Assembly (NCBI GenBank): GCA_937895845.1
Contig: CALBLK010000042.1
Coordinates: forward strand, 1 to 64,000
Length of the DNA stretch: 64,000 bases
Reading direction: 5' to 3'
From: an uncultured Prevotella sp.
GTDB taxonomy: Bacteria > Bacteroidota > Bacteroidia > Bacteroidales > Bacteroidaceae
The first letter of the stretch is position 1. Every line of letters begins with the position of its first letter. Below are positions 7,448 through 18,297 of the stretch, piece after piece. Below the pieces are notes generated by a model, which was not told where the DNA came from, made no database searches, and worked only from the letters and a program-made list of their open reading frames with translations. Position numbers and translations under genes: made by a program.

Positions 7448-8605
7448 ATGGAGAAGAAGTTAACGGTTGGCTTTGACGCCAAGCGCATTGTGCGCAACGC
7501 CAGCGGCCTGGGCGCCTACAGCCGCACGCTGGTGAACGACATCATCCGCTGCAGCAGGGGCGGCATGAACCTGCTGCTCTACGCCCCCGACAGGGGCCTC
7601 GACAGCCTTCGCAGCCAGATAGACACCGGCGGCGGCGCGCGCTTTGTCTACCCGCAGGGCCACCCCGGCCGGCTGCGGCGCGACTACTGGCGCGCCAGGG
7701 GTGTCACCGCGCAGCTGGTGGCCGACGGCGTCGACCTCTACCACGGGCTTACGGGCGAGCTGCCCTTTGGCCTGCGCAAGGCGGGGGTGAAGGGCGTGGT
7801 GACCATCCACGACCTTATCTTCATGCGCCACCCCGAGTATTACCACTGGATTGACACGCGCATCTACCGCTGGAAGTTCTTTAACGCCTGCCGCGAGGCC
7901 AGCCGCATCATCGCCATCTCCGAGCGCACCAAGGCCGACATTGTGGAGCTTGGCGGTGTCGACCCCTCGAAGGTCGACGTGATCTACCAGAGCTGCGACC
8001 CGCGCTTCACCGGCAGCGTCACCGCCGGCCTGCTGGCCGAGACGGCCGCCCGCTACCGTCTGCCCCGGCGCTTTGTGCTGAGCGTGGGCACCATCGAGCG
8101 GCGCAAGAACGTGATGCTGGCCCTGCGCGCGCTCTGCGGGCTGCCCTCCGATGTCCACCTGGTGGTGGTGGGGCGGCGCACGCCCTATGCCGCCAGCGTC
8201 GAGCGCGAGGCGTGCGCGCTGGGCCTTAGCCAGCGCCTCCACGTGCTGTGCGGCGTTGACGACACCCACCTGCAGGCCATCTACCGGCTGGCCGAGGCCT
8301 TTGTCTACCCCTCGCGCTACGAGGGCTTCGGCATTCCCGTCATCGAGGCCATCTTCAGCGGACTGCCCGTGGTGGCCTGCACGGGTTCGTGCCTTGAGGA
8401 GGCCGGCGGTCCGGCCAGCCTCTACGTCGGCCCCGACGATGCCGGCGCCATGGCCCGCGCCCTCGGCCAAGTGCTGAGGGGGGCGCCGGGGCGCGAGGGC
8501 CGCATCCGCGAGAGCCAGGCGTATGTGGAGCGTTTCCGCGGCGCCAGCGTGGCCGAACAGGTGATGCGTGTCTACGCTACCTGCTGCACTCCGACTCGGG
8601 CATGA
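7448..8605 (+). CDS. Family 4 glycosyltransferase (mannosyltransferase-like)
   Basis: A 385-residue GT-B enzyme: SGLGAYSRTL glycine loop near residue 20, VTIHDLIFMRHPEYY, AISERTKADIVE, GTIERRKNVMLAL and the C-terminal YEGFGIPVIEA motif with the conserved glutamates. It resembles the MtfB/WbaZ type of mannosyltransferase. The ATG at 7448 is used because the promoter ends at 7442; the frame open further upstream would include the promoter. Its last 29 bp overlap the 3' end of the convergent GH115 gene. Confidence 0.88.
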   Translation: MEKKLTVGFDAKRIVRNASGLGAYSRTLVNDIIRCSRGGMNLLLYAPDRGLDSLRSQIDTGGGARFVYPQGHPGRLRRDYWRARGVTAQLVADGVDLYHGLTGELPFGLRKAGVKGVVTIHDLIFMRHPEYYHWIDTRIYRWKFFNACREASRIIAISERTKADIVELGGVDPSKVDVIYQSCDPRFTGSVTAGLLAETAARYRLPRRFVLSVGTIERRKNVMLALRALCGLPSDVHLVVVGRRTPYAASVEREACALGLSQRLHVLCGVDDTHLQAIYRLAEAFVYPSRYEGFGIPVIEAIFSGLPVVACTGSCLEEAGGPASLYVGPDDAGAMARALGQVLRGAPGREGRIRESQAYVERFRGASVAEQVMRVYATCCTPTRA

Positions 8606-11159
8606 AGAGGTAGGAGGGCCGGTAGCCGCCGCAGTCTACCACAATCTTCTCGAGGACAACGCCAGGGTCAAGGGGCCTGAAGACAAGTGTCTGCACGCCG
8701 GCGGCGCCCTGCGGCAGCCGGAGCCTCACCTTTTTCTCTATGACGCGGCGCGCCACGGTGGGATAGAACACCGAGTAGACATTCTCCGGGTTCTCGTTCA
8801 GGTTGTGGTTGAAGTTGACCACCTCCTCGCCGGTGCCCTCGAAGCCGATGGCATAGCGGTGGCCGGCGGGGTTGCTGAAGGCCAGGGTCGACTTGACCAC
8901 CACGTGGACTGTCACCTCGCTGCCGGCCTCCGGGGGCAGCTGCATCCTGTAGGCGATGCGCGCCCCGCTGACATCCGCCGTATAGGGCATCACGGCCATG
9001 CCGCCCAGCGTGCGTCCGATATAGGGGATGGCCGTCCACTGCGCGCCCTTCGGCGACGAGCAGCTGTAATAGTGCTCGGCCTCCATGGCCACATAGCCTT
9101 CGGATGCGGCAAACGTGTAGCCGCCCTGCTGTCCGCCTTGCACATCGACGCGCTTCACCTCGGGCTGCGTGTCGCGCGGGAAGGCGTCGTTCCACGACGT
9201 GTAGCCGATGTGCTTCTGAATCATCATGCCGTCCCACTTGCCGCCGGCCATCACCTTGTTATATTCGTTGCACAGCTGCGCGTCACGCTTGAAGGCGCGC
9301 TCAACCCTGTCGGCCCACCCGTTGGCCTGGGGGTTGTTGGCCGCCGCCAGCTTGAGGTTCATCGCCTGGGCGTAGTACATCTCGTAGAGGTTGGCCAGCG
9401 CCTGCACGGGGAAGAGCACCAGCTGGCGGTAGGCGTCGCGGCGCTCGGCCGGCAGGGTGAGGAACTGCCGCAGCGCGGCGGCCTCGAGGGCGACAAACTC
9501 GCCGGTCACCTGCTTCCACTCGCCCGTGTTCACATTGTAGGTGTTGCAGTCGAGCATCTCGGGCGTAACCCTGCCCGCATACTTGCAGTAGAGGTTGAGG
9601 ATGCGCGCGGCCTCGTCGGCCTGGCTGTCGCCAAACTGCTGCGCGCAGAACGCCCTGGGGTGTTCGGTCAGCGTGGAGGCCGTGTAGCGGCGCGGGTTCC
9701 AGGCCATGTCAAGGAACAGGGTGATGGGATACTCCATCGGCTTGAGGTCGCCCACGTTGAGAATCCACAGCTTGTCAACGCCATACTCGTAGGTGAGCTG
9801 CATCTGCTCCCACAGGTTCTGAATCGGTGTGACGTTGAGCCACTTGGTGTTGCGCGGCGCGCCCACGTAGTCCACGTGGTAGTACATGCCCCACCCGCCC
9901 TTGCGCTTGCGCTCGGTGGCGTTGGGCAGCCGGCGCACGTTGCCCCAGTTGTCATCGCAGACGAGCATAATCACGTCGTCGGGCACGCGCAGCCCCATGT
10001 CGTAGTAGGTCTGCACCTCCTTGTAGATGGCCCACACCTGCGGCCGCTTCTCCGCCTTCTGCCCGGTCACCTCGCTGATGATGCGGCGCTGGCTGTCAAA
10101 GATGCGCTCCATCAGCTTCATGTTGGCCTCGTATTTCGCCTTGTATTCGTGGTCCTTGCCTTCCTCGCCGCCCATCGGCGCGTCACCGTCGCCGCGCATG
10201 CCTATGGTGATGAGGTCTTCGGTGTTCTTGGCCCGCTCGATGCCCTCGCGGAAGAAGCGGTCGAGCACCTCCTTGTTGGTGCTGTAGTCCCACGCCCCGT
10301 ACTTCTTGCGGTTGCGCGCCCACTCCTGGTGGTTGCGCGCCATGGGCTCGTGGTGCGACGTGCCCATGATGATGCCCATGTCGCTTGCGGTCTTGCTGTT
10401 GAGCGGGTCGTCGGCATAGAAGCTCCAGCCCCACATGGCCGGCCACATGAAGTTGGCCCTGAGGCGGAGCAGCAGCTCGAACACGCGGGCGTAGAAGCGG
10501 TGGTCGCCATAGTTGGTGCCATAGGTGTTTTTCACCCATGTGGTGAGACAGGGGGCCTCGTCGTTGAGAAAGATGCCGCGGTAGCGCACGGCCGGCTCGC
10601 CGGCGGTGTAGGTGCCGCGGTCAATGGCCATGTTGGCCTGCGGCTCCACCGGCACGTCGGCCCAGTCGTACCAGGGCGACACGCCGATTTGCTCGGAGAG
10701 CTCGTAGATGCCGTAGACTGTGCCCCGGCGGTCGCTGCCGGCGATGACCAGCGCCTCGTCGACACCCTTGAAGGGGTGGCTCACGGTGGTCATCAGGTAC
10801 ATCTCGCACTTGCCTTTCAGCGCGCTCACGTCGAGCTTCCCGGCCTTGGCCAGCTGCCGGATGTAGCGGCTGCCCGCCGTTCCGGCCACAATGAGTCGGC
10901 GTCCGGCGGGCCCGGCGGCCATCGCGGGCTGGTTGCCCGACACGCGCCGGAAGTCCTTCCGCAGGTTTTCCGCGGCCAGCCTCACGGCAATGTTGTCACC
11001 GCCGTCCACCAGGATGTCCGTGGGACGGCCATTCTCTATCAGTGTGAACCGCCCCTCGCCGAGCGCGTTGTGGGTCACTCCCTTGTGGTCAATGGCCCAC
11101 AATGGTGCAGCCAGGCCTGACAGCAAGGCTGCAATGGTCAGAATCTTTTTTGTATTCAT
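8577..11159 (-). CDS. Glycoside hydrolase family 115, xylan alpha-1,2-glucuronidase (copy 1)
   Basis: An 860-residue secreted enzyme removing (4-O-methyl)glucuronic acid from xylan. Signal peptide MNTKKILTIAALLSGLAAPLWA, then the N-terminal GH115 domain (about 25-200), the TIM barrel with RANFMWPAMW, GTSHHEPMARN, MRGDGDAPM and LVCDDNWGNVRR, and a long C-terminal beta-rich domain. These segments match the canonical GH115 pattern, including the conserved DDNWG. Downstream of the GH30 gene by 56 bp in the same operon, which fits: GH30 of this type needs the glucuronosyl branch that GH115 removes. A second, divergent GH115 lies at 36071-38650. The 3' end overlaps the convergent glycosyltransferase by 29 bp. 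Confidence 0.92.
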   Translation of the reverse strand: MNTKKILTIAALLSGLAAPLWAIDHKGVTHNALGEGRFTLIENGRPTDILVDGGDNIAVRLAAENLRKDFRRVSGNQPAMAAGPAGRRLIVAGTAGSRYIRQLAKAGKLDVSALKGKCEMYLMTTVSHPFKGVDEALVIAGSDRRGTVYGIYELSEQIGVSPWYDWADVPVEPQANMAIDRGTYTAGEPAVRYRGIFLNDEAPCLTTWVKNTYGTNYGDHRFYARVFELLLRLRANFMWPAMWGWSFYADDPLNSKTASDMGIIMGTSHHEPMARNHQEWARNRKKYGAWDYSTNKEVLDRFFREGIERAKNTEDLITIGMRGDGDAPMGGEEGKDHEYKAKYEANMKLMERIFDSQRRIISEVTGQKAEKRPQVWAIYKEVQTYYDMGLRVPDDVIMLVCDDNWGNVRRLPNATERKRKGGWGMYYHVDYVGAPRNTKWLNVTPIQNLWEQMQLTYEYGVDKLWILNVGDLKPMEYPITLFLDMAWNPRRYTASTLTEHPRAFCAQQFGDSQADEAARILNLYCKYAGRVTPEMLDCNTYNVNTGEWKQVTGEFVALEAAALRQFLTLPAERRDAYRQLVLFPVQALANLYEMYYAQAMNLKLAAANNPQANGWADRVERAFKRDAQLCNEYNKVMAGGKWDGMMIQKHIGYTSWNDAFPRDTQPEVKRVDVQGGQQGGYTFAASEGYVAMEAEHYYSCSSPKGAQWTAIPYIGRTLGGMAVMPYTADVSGARIAYRMQLPPEAGSEVTVHVVVKSTLAFSNPAGHRYAIGFEGTGEEVVNFNHNLNENPENVYSVFYPTVARRVIEKKVRLRLPQGAAGVQTLVFRPLDPGVVLEKIVVDCGGYRPSYLFMPESECSR

Positions 11160-11215
11160 CGTGTTTCTTGATAGTTTCCGTTTGTCTGGACAGGCGTGGC
11201 CCGCTCATCTGGCGG

Positions 11216-13786
11216 TCAGCGCGCGCCGGCCCGTCTGACTGTTTTCTTTCCGTCAATGACAACGCCCCGGGTCGCCGCGGCGGCCACCCGGCCGCTGGCA
11301 TGGTATGCCTTGCCGCGGCGGCGCGCCCTGTCGGCCACCACCTTGCCGGCGGCCGTTGTGCCCGTGACGGGCAGGAACGCGGCAGTCACCGTGGGTCCGG
11401 GCGCGAGGCACGCGCCAAACGGTGCCAGCACGCCACCTGTCTCCACGCGCTCAAAGCCCCAGTTGCCATCCTTTCCGCCCAGCACGTAGTCGCCGGGACT
11501 GAGCGTCTGCCGCTCAAAGGTGAAGGCCAGCGCGGCGTCCGGCGCGGGCAGCGGCGTGCTCACCTCGCCAGTCCCGGCAAAGGTCACCGTGCCCCTGGCC
11601 TCGACCAGCACAGGCTGTGCGGCCGGGATGGTGCCCGTGGCCAGCGGTGTGGCTGCCAGCGAGGCGCCGTTGCTCTCCAAGGTATAGACAGCCACGCCCT
11701 GCGGGACGGCGGCCTCAAAGGGCAGTGCCACCATGCGCGCGCCGTCGATGCTGACGGTGAGCGTGGCCTTTTCGGCGGTGAAGGGCCGGGGCGCGTGGAA
11801 GCCGCCGGCGCCAGCCTCCAGCCGCAGGTCGGCGCACCGGTCGCCCAGCAGTGTGTTGGGCGTGGCGAGGTTGGCGTTGTCCGCCGCCAAGAGCAGGCAG
11901 TTGCCGTTGGCCACACCGCCGAGCGGGCAGTCGCCGGCCGCCAGCCCGCTGACGGCAGTCATGTCCATCCACAGGCAGTCAGCGTCCTCGCGGCAGTCCA
12001 GCAGGTTGCTGTCATGCTGCGAGTAGGTGCCGCCGAAGCTGAAGCCCCAGCCGCTGCCGGCCTTCAGGTAGACGTCGCCCAGCTGCATGGTGAGCGCCGA
12101 TGTCCAGTTGTTGTTGGTGATGGCCAGCAGCGCCCGGCAGCCGTCGGCGAGCGTGGCGCGCGAGAGGTCGAACACCAGGTCGAAGTCCTGCCCGGCCGAG
12201 AGGTCAAGCGTGCCATAGTTGTGCGAGGCCACCCGGCCGCTGGCGTTCACATAGTGGAGCGTGGTGTTGGCCGATGTGAGGTTCATGGTCGAGGTCACAC
12301 TGTTCACGTGCACCACCAGCCGGCTGTAGCTGCCGCCGAGGTCGAGCTGCCCGTTGGCCGCCGTGGTGTTGGCGCTCAGCAGCGGGTGGCTGTGGTCAAA
12401 GGTCACCCGGGCGCCGCTCAGCCTGTAGGCCGTGCCAAACGAGGCTTTCGACGGCACCATGGCCTCAATCATATCGTAGTTCACGCGCTGCCCTGTCATC
12501 TCCGACACAGGCCGCTCGCTGTGCCTGCTGAACACCACCGTGCACACGCTCTTGGCCGGAATGGTGGCCACGGGGCGGAAGGTGGGCTCGGCGGGCGTGA
12601 CAGCCGTCTGCCTCATGCCCGCCGACCTGTTGGTGGTGACAATCCGTCCGCGCGCGGTGTAGAACGGCAAGTCGACCTTGAGCCTGCAGGCTTCGCCGCC
12701 GCTGTTGATGATGACGGCGGCCACGGTGTCGCCGGTGGCCGAGAGGTAAGCCGAGCCTTCCAGTCCGGGCGCGCCGCTGAAGGTGTGCCCCACGCGCGTG
12801 TAGCCGGTGACATACCTGGCAAACTGGCCGAGCACATAGCCGCGCTTGGTGATGGCGCCGTCAGTGGTGCCAAAGAGACCGTCGCCTATCATGGCGTAAT
12901 AGCGCTTGGTGGCATAGTGCACCCACGCGTTGACGCCGCTCACCATGCAGAGGTTCACCGCCCGGGCAAAGTCAAAGCCGTCAGTGTCCCAGCTGAAGTC
13001 GCGGTCGTTTCCGTTGCTGTTTTCATTCCAGTTGATGAGATACTCCGTCATCCAAATCTCCTTGCCCTTGCCGGCCATCTGCCGGTAGGCTGTCTGCAGT
13101 CCGCCATACTGGTGGGCGCCGTAGATGCTGAAGTTGCCGGCGACGCCCGGCCTGAGCAGCGCGTTGGCGTAGCTGTCGGAGAAGCCCACCGACTCTGCCG
13201 CGATGAGGGGGCAGTGCATGGAGGCGCCGTAGGCGGCCACAAACCGGGCCACCTGGTCGGGTGTCCAGATGCACCCGACGTAGTCGCAGCGCATGTCGGG
13301 CTCGTTCTGCATGGAGATGGCGTCAAGGGCCACGCCGTTGTCGGCCAGGTAGTCCACATAGTCGTTGAGGTACCGGGCGTAGTCGGCATAGTGCTCCTCC
13401 TTGAGGTAGCCCACCTCGCCGTCCTGCACGGCGTTGCTCGAGTTGTTGGTCTTCCACTCCGCGGGCTGTCCCCACGGACTGGCGAACACGGTCAGCCCCA
13501 TCTGCTTGAGCTGCCTGGCCGTGGCGAGCGACTGGCTCCACGCGCCGCGCCCTATGGGCAGGTAGATGCGGGCGATGTTGCAGCCCAGGGTGCTCCCCTT
13601 TCCCCACACCTTGTTTATCTCGGCTGCGGTCATGTGGTTGTAGCTAAAGGTGGGGCTGCACACGAAGCCGCCAAAGCCGGTGATGCGCTGGTGGCGCTCG
13701 GCGGCGTTGACACGCAGCGTTGCGCTGGCCGCCATGGCCGGGGCCAGCGCGAGGGCCAGCAGCAGTGTGATGACTGTTCTTCTCAT
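11216..13786 (-). CDS. Glycoside hydrolase family 30 (glucuronoxylanase-like) with C-terminal accessory region
   Basis: An 856-residue secreted enzyme. Signal peptide MRRTVITLLLALALAPAMAAS; (beta/alpha)8 barrel (about 25-390) with acid/base Glu in ISMQNEPD and nucleophile Glu in EIWMTEYLINWNEN; a side beta-sandwich up to about 430; then some 400 residues of beta-rich sequence probably including a carbohydrate-binding module. The extreme C-terminus GVVIDGKKTVRR resembles the short terminal strand of Bacteroidales surface proteins. The barrel start RITGFGGFVCSP and the context with GH115 favour GH30 subfamily 8 (glucuronoxylan endo-1,4-beta-xylanase); another GH30 specificity is possible. First gene of a two-gene operon. 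Confidence 0.85.
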   Translation of the reverse strand: MRRTVITLLLALALAPAMAASATLRVNAAERHQRITGFGGFVCSPTFSYNHMTAAEINKVWGKGSTLGCNIARIYLPIGRGAWSQSLATARQLKQMGLTVFASPWGQPAEWKTNNSSNAVQDGEVGYLKEEHYADYARYLNDYVDYLADNGVALDAISMQNEPDMRCDYVGCIWTPDQVARFVAAYGASMHCPLIAAESVGFSDSYANALLRPGVAGNFSIYGAHQYGGLQTAYRQMAGKGKEIWMTEYLINWNENSNGNDRDFSWDTDGFDFARAVNLCMVSGVNAWVHYATKRYYAMIGDGLFGTTDGAITKRGYVLGQFARYVTGYTRVGHTFSGAPGLEGSAYLSATGDTVAAVIINSGGEACRLKVDLPFYTARGRIVTTNRSAGMRQTAVTPAEPTFRPVATIPAKSVCTVVFSRHSERPVSEMTGQRVNYDMIEAMVPSKASFGTAYRLSGARVTFDHSHPLLSANTTAANGQLDLGGSYSRLVVHVNSVTSTMNLTSANTTLHYVNASGRVASHNYGTLDLSAGQDFDLVFDLSRATLADGCRALLAITNNNWTSALTMQLGDVYLKAGSGWGFSFGGTYSQHDSNLLDCREDADCLWMDMTAVSGLAAGDCPLGGVANGNCLLLAADNANLATPNTLLGDRCADLRLEAGAGGFHAPRPFTAEKATLTVSIDGARMVALPFEAAVPQGVAVYTLESNGASLAATPLATGTIPAAQPVLVEARGTVTFAGTGEVSTPLPAPDAALAFTFERQTLSPGDYVLGGKDGNWGFERVETGGVLAPFGACLAPGPTVTAAFLPVTGTTAAGKVVADRARRRGKAYHASGRVAAAATRGVVIDGKKTVRRAGAR

Positions 13787-13876
13787 CTTTTCAGTTGTTT
13801 ATAGGTTTTTGTCCCGCTCCTGGCGGCGCTGGCAAGTTAGCTGTCCGGCGGCGCCAGGCGGTGCCGCTCATTGGTG

Positions 13877-13884
13877 CAAAGATA
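13877..13884 (-). promoter_or_regulatory. -7 box upstream of the GH30-GH115 operon
   Basis: TATCTTTG on the minus strand, about 90 nt upstream of the GH30 ATG. No TTTG at the usual distance, which may mean activator dependence. The 325-bp gap 13787-14111 also holds a lone copy of the 22-bp repeat motif around 13965-13990 (aaaacaggccgttttgca). Confidence 0.45.
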
Positions 13885-14012
13885 GCAAAACGGGCGGCAG
13901 GGGGCTTTCTTTCTTGTCTCGCAGTCTTTTCAATATGTTCACCGAAAGGGCGGCTGGGCCGCAACAAATGCTAAAACAGGCCGTTTTGCATACAACCGAC
14001 AGGAAAATGATG

Positions 14013-14020
14013 TAACTTTG
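14013..14020 (+). promoter_or_regulatory. -7 box upstream of the protease pair
   Basis: TAACTTTG lies 91 nt upstream of the ATG at 14112. The nearest TTTG (13985-13988) is 24 nt upstream, slightly too far for a strong promoter. Confidence 0.5.
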
Positions 14021-14111
14021 CACTGTCGCCGCACCGGAGCGGACACACCCTTGCACAGGCTCTGCCCGCGCCCTGCTGTGGCAGCGCGACATCAACCAGA
14101 ACACGCAACGC

Positions 14112-15263
14112 ATGAGCACGAAAAACTGTTTCTCACACCTTATTATATATATGGCGGCCGCCGCGTGCCTTGCCGCCGCCGCGTGCCGCCAGGAGGCGGG
14201 CCACCAGCTGCCGGCACCCGCCAGACTGACCAACGTCGTGGTGAACGGCATGACACCGGTGAAAGACCAGGGCAGCAACGGAAACTGCTGGGCCTACGCC
14301 ATGCTGGCCGCCATCGAGACGGAGCACCTGACGAGGGGCGACAGCGTGAACCTGTCGGCCGACTATGCCATGCGGGCGCTCACCGAGGAGCTGTTCGCGC
14401 GCCTGTACCTCTGCCAGGGGCACACCGCGACGTCGCTGCGCGGCATGGCACAGACGCTGCTCAACGTGATGCAGCGCAAGGGCATGATGCCCTACGACAG
14501 CTATCGCGCCGACCCGTCACCCAACTGCCGCACCATAGCGCGCAAGGTGGGGCTGGTGGCCAGGGCCGCCGCAGCGCGCCGCACCGGGCTGGAGCGCAGC
14601 ATGCCACAGGTGGCACAGCTGCTCGACGACGCCTACGGGCCGCTGCCACGCCGGGTCTACATGCTCGGCGCCGAGTACACGCCGCAGGAGTTCGGCCGCA
14701 GCGTGTGCGCGCCGGGCGAGTATGTGGCGCTGACGAGCTACACCCACCACCCCTTCGGACAGCCCTTCGCGCTCGAGCTACCCGACAACTGGGAGCACAA
14801 CGAGCAGCTCAACGTGCCCCTCGACTCGCTCGTGGGGGTGATGCGGAGGGCCGTGGCCGCGGGGCGCGGCGTGTGCTGGGAGGGCGACGTGAGCGACCCC
14901 GGCTTCTCCTTCAGGCGGGGCGTGGCGCGGCTCAGGCCGGGCACCGACACCTCGCAGGGGGCGCGGCAGCGGGCCTTCGAACGCTTCGAGACCACCGACG
15001 ACCACTGCATGGCCGTGGTGGGACTGGCCCGCGACGCCAGGGGCGAGCGCTACTTTGTGATGAAAAACTCGTGGGGAACCAGGAACCCCTACGGCGGACT
15101 GATGTATGTGTCCGAGGACTATGTGCGCCTGAGGACAGTAGCCATTGTCGTTCCGAGGGCGCTGCTGCAAGCCCCCTGCGCCGCGCGCACGGGGAACGGC
15201 CTCAGCGGCGCAGGGGGCGCGGGCGCACCGCACTTGCACATGGCAAAGGACATGACGGCATGA
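14112..15263 (+). CDS. Papain-family (C1) cysteine peptidase, probable lipoprotein
   Basis: A 383-residue exported protease of clan CA. The active-site Cys is residue 59 in DQGSNGNCWAYA, the His lies in DDHCMAVVG and the Asn in MKNSWG, so the triad is complete. The arrangement resembles the C1B/bleomycin-hydrolase-like branch of Bacteroidetes. The N-terminus is hydrophobic with Cys25 after a run of alanines, so it is probably processed as a lipoprotein although the lipobox is not ideal. There is no long propeptide: the catalytic domain begins near residue 45. It shares an ATGA overlap with the C10 protease downstream, so the two are made together. Confidence 0.82.
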   Translation: MSTKNCFSHLIIYMAAAACLAAAACRQEAGHQLPAPARLTNVVVNGMTPVKDQGSNGNCWAYAMLAAIETEHLTRGDSVNLSADYAMRALTEELFARLYLCQGHTATSLRGMAQTLLNVMQRKGMMPYDSYRADPSPNCRTIARKVGLVARAAAARRTGLERSMPQVAQLLDDAYGPLPRRVYMLGAEYTPQEFGRSVCAPGEYVALTSYTHHPFGQPFALELPDNWEHNEQLNVPLDSLVGVMRRAVAAGRGVCWEGDVSDPGFSFRRGVARLRPGTDTSQGARQRAFERFETTDDHCMAVVGLARDARGERYFVMKNSWGTRNPYGGLMYVSEDYVRLRTVAIVVPRALLQAPCAARTGNGLSGAGGAGAPHLHMAKDMTA

Positions 15264-16636
15264 CAGTGAAAACGACAAGCAACCTCACGGCGGCCCTGCG
15301 CCGCCTCACGGCCTTCATGGCCGCCGCAGCACTGGCCCCGCTCACAGCCGGGGCGCAGGGGAAGTATGTGTTTCCCGAAACGGTGGCGCCGCTGGTACAC
15401 ACAGAGTGGGCGCAGTGGTACCCCTACAACAGGCTCTGCCCCACGGTGACCATCGACTCCGCCGAGCAGCACGTCTACGCCGGCTGCGCGCCGCTGGTGA
15501 TGGCGCAGCTGCTGCGCACCTGCCGCTACCAGGCCGTGAGCAGGCGGCTGAAGCGCCGCTACGACTGGCGGCTGATGCCCAACAGCCTTGACACGGCCAC
15601 GCTGGCGGAGCAGAACGCCGTGGCGCAGCTCATCCGCGACTGCGGAACGGCGGCCGGCACCAACTACCGGAAGACGGCCAGCGCAACCAAGCTCAACGAC
15701 GTGGTGGCCGGACTGAAAAAGTATTTCGGACTGAGCCGCTACATGCACGTGGCCGACCGCAGCCGCTACACGGGCGCCGGGGGCGACAGGCAGTGGAAGC
15801 AGCTCATGTTCAGCGAGCTGAAGGCCGGAAGGCCGGTCATCGTACGCGGACAGAAAGGGCGCAACTTCGCCCACGTGTTCCTCGTCGACGGTTGCCGCGA
15901 CTCCACCGTCCACGTGAACTTCGGCTGGGGCGGGCGGCGCAACGGCTACTACGACCCCGACACGCTCTACGGCTTCACGGCCGCACAGCGCATGGTGGTG
16001 GAGTGCGCCCCGGCCGGCTACCGCCCGCGCATACGCCGCATCGTGCTCGAAAAGGCGGGCACGCTGCACCGCCTTGTCAGCGAGAGCGACTGGACGGCCA
16101 TGCACCACGTGAAGGTGGTGGGACTCATCAACGCCGCCGACATCGCCCTGCTCAGGCAGCTGGCCGGCGGCGGGCGCAAGGGGGAGCGCAACGGACAGCT
16201 GGCCACCGTCGACCTGACCGAGACGGCGGCCATCGACCTGCCCGACTCGGCCTTCTGCGGATGCGCCGCGCTCACCATGGTGGCGCTCCCGGCCATGCTG
16301 CCGGCCGTGAGCGACTATGCCTTTGCCAACTGCCCGCTGCTCAACCGGGTGACGCTCGGCCCCCTGGTGCGCTCCATCGGGCGGAGGGCCTTCTCGGGCT
16401 GCTTCTGCCTCACGGCGCTCGACCTGCCGCGCGCGCTGCGCACCATCGGGGCCAACGCCTTCAACTCGTGCAACAGCCTGTCGGAGGTGAGCCTGCCCGA
16501 CCGGGTGGGCACGGTGGGCAGCGGCGCCTTTGCCCACTGCCGGCAGCTGGCCACACTCTCGGCCGCACGCGGCACAAGGCTCTCGGCGGCGGGCGTGGCC
16601 AAAGGCACCAGGGTGAGGGCCATCAGGTGGCGCTGA
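15260..16636 (+). CDS. C10 (streptopain-like) cysteine peptidase with BspA-like leucine-rich repeats
   Basis: A 458-residue secreted protein starting at the ATG that overlaps the stop of the C1 gene (ATGA, 15260-15263). Signal peptide of about 33 residues (ends TAGAQG). The catalytic domain follows at once: W-x-Q-x-x-PYN, nucleophile Cys76 in YAGCAPLVMAQLL, His205 in NFAHVFLVDG, then VNFGWGG. From about residue 310 to the end are LRR_5/BspA-type repeats (FCGCAALTMVALP, FANCPLLNRVTL, FSGCFCLTALDLP, FNSCNSLSEVSLP). Streptopain, interpain and periodontain carry a long inhibitory prodomain before the catalytic Cys; here it is missing. The usual GCVATAMAQ is changed to GCAPLVMAQ. Confidence 0.83.
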   Translation: MTVKTTSNLTAALRRLTAFMAAAALAPLTAGAQGKYVFPETVAPLVHTEWAQWYPYNRLCPTVTIDSAEQHVYAGCAPLVMAQLLRTCRYQAVSRRLKRRYDWRLMPNSLDTATLAEQNAVAQLIRDCGTAAGTNYRKTASATKLNDVVAGLKKYFGLSRYMHVADRSRYTGAGGDRQWKQLMFSELKAGRPVIVRGQKGRNFAHVFLVDGCRDSTVHVNFGWGGRRNGYYDPDTLYGFTAAQRMVVECAPAGYRPRIRRIVLEKAGTLHRLVSESDWTAMHHVKVVGLINAADIALLRQLAGGGRKGERNGQLATVDLTETAAIDLPDSAFCGCAALTMVALPAMLPAVSDYAFANCPLLNRVTLGPLVRSIGRRAFSGCFCLTALDLPRALRTIGANAFNSCNSLSEVSLPDRVGTVGSGAFAHCRQLATLSAARGTRLSAAGVAKGTRVRAIRWR

Positions 16637-16719
16637 CCCGCGCCGGGGGGGGCGCGCCGCAACGGGCCGCTCCGAAAAATTATGACTGGCCAAACAAACC
16701 GTTTCTCAGATATTTTACC

Positions 16720-16727
16720 TAATTTTG
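16720..16727 (+). promoter_or_regulatory. -7 box upstream of rpoN
   Basis: TAATTTTG lies 33 nt upstream of the rpoN ATG. The upstream partner element is weak (GTTT at 16701-16704). Confidence 0.55.
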
Positions 16728-16760
16728 CAACGTTAACAGTTTAACAAACACGGAGCAAGC

Positions 16761-18275
<1,515 letters not shown>

Positions 18276-18297
18276 GAGACACAACAACCACACAACC

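Noticed and set aside
8568..11120. Plus-strand open frame of 850 codons antisense to GH115
   Set aside because: It mirrors the GH115 gene in GC-rich DNA, is rich in H, V, A and L without domain signatures, and the minus strand has clear GH115 motifs and a signal peptide. The same holds for the antisense frames at 11102-13804, 41170-44112, 46918-48855 and 48973-50589.
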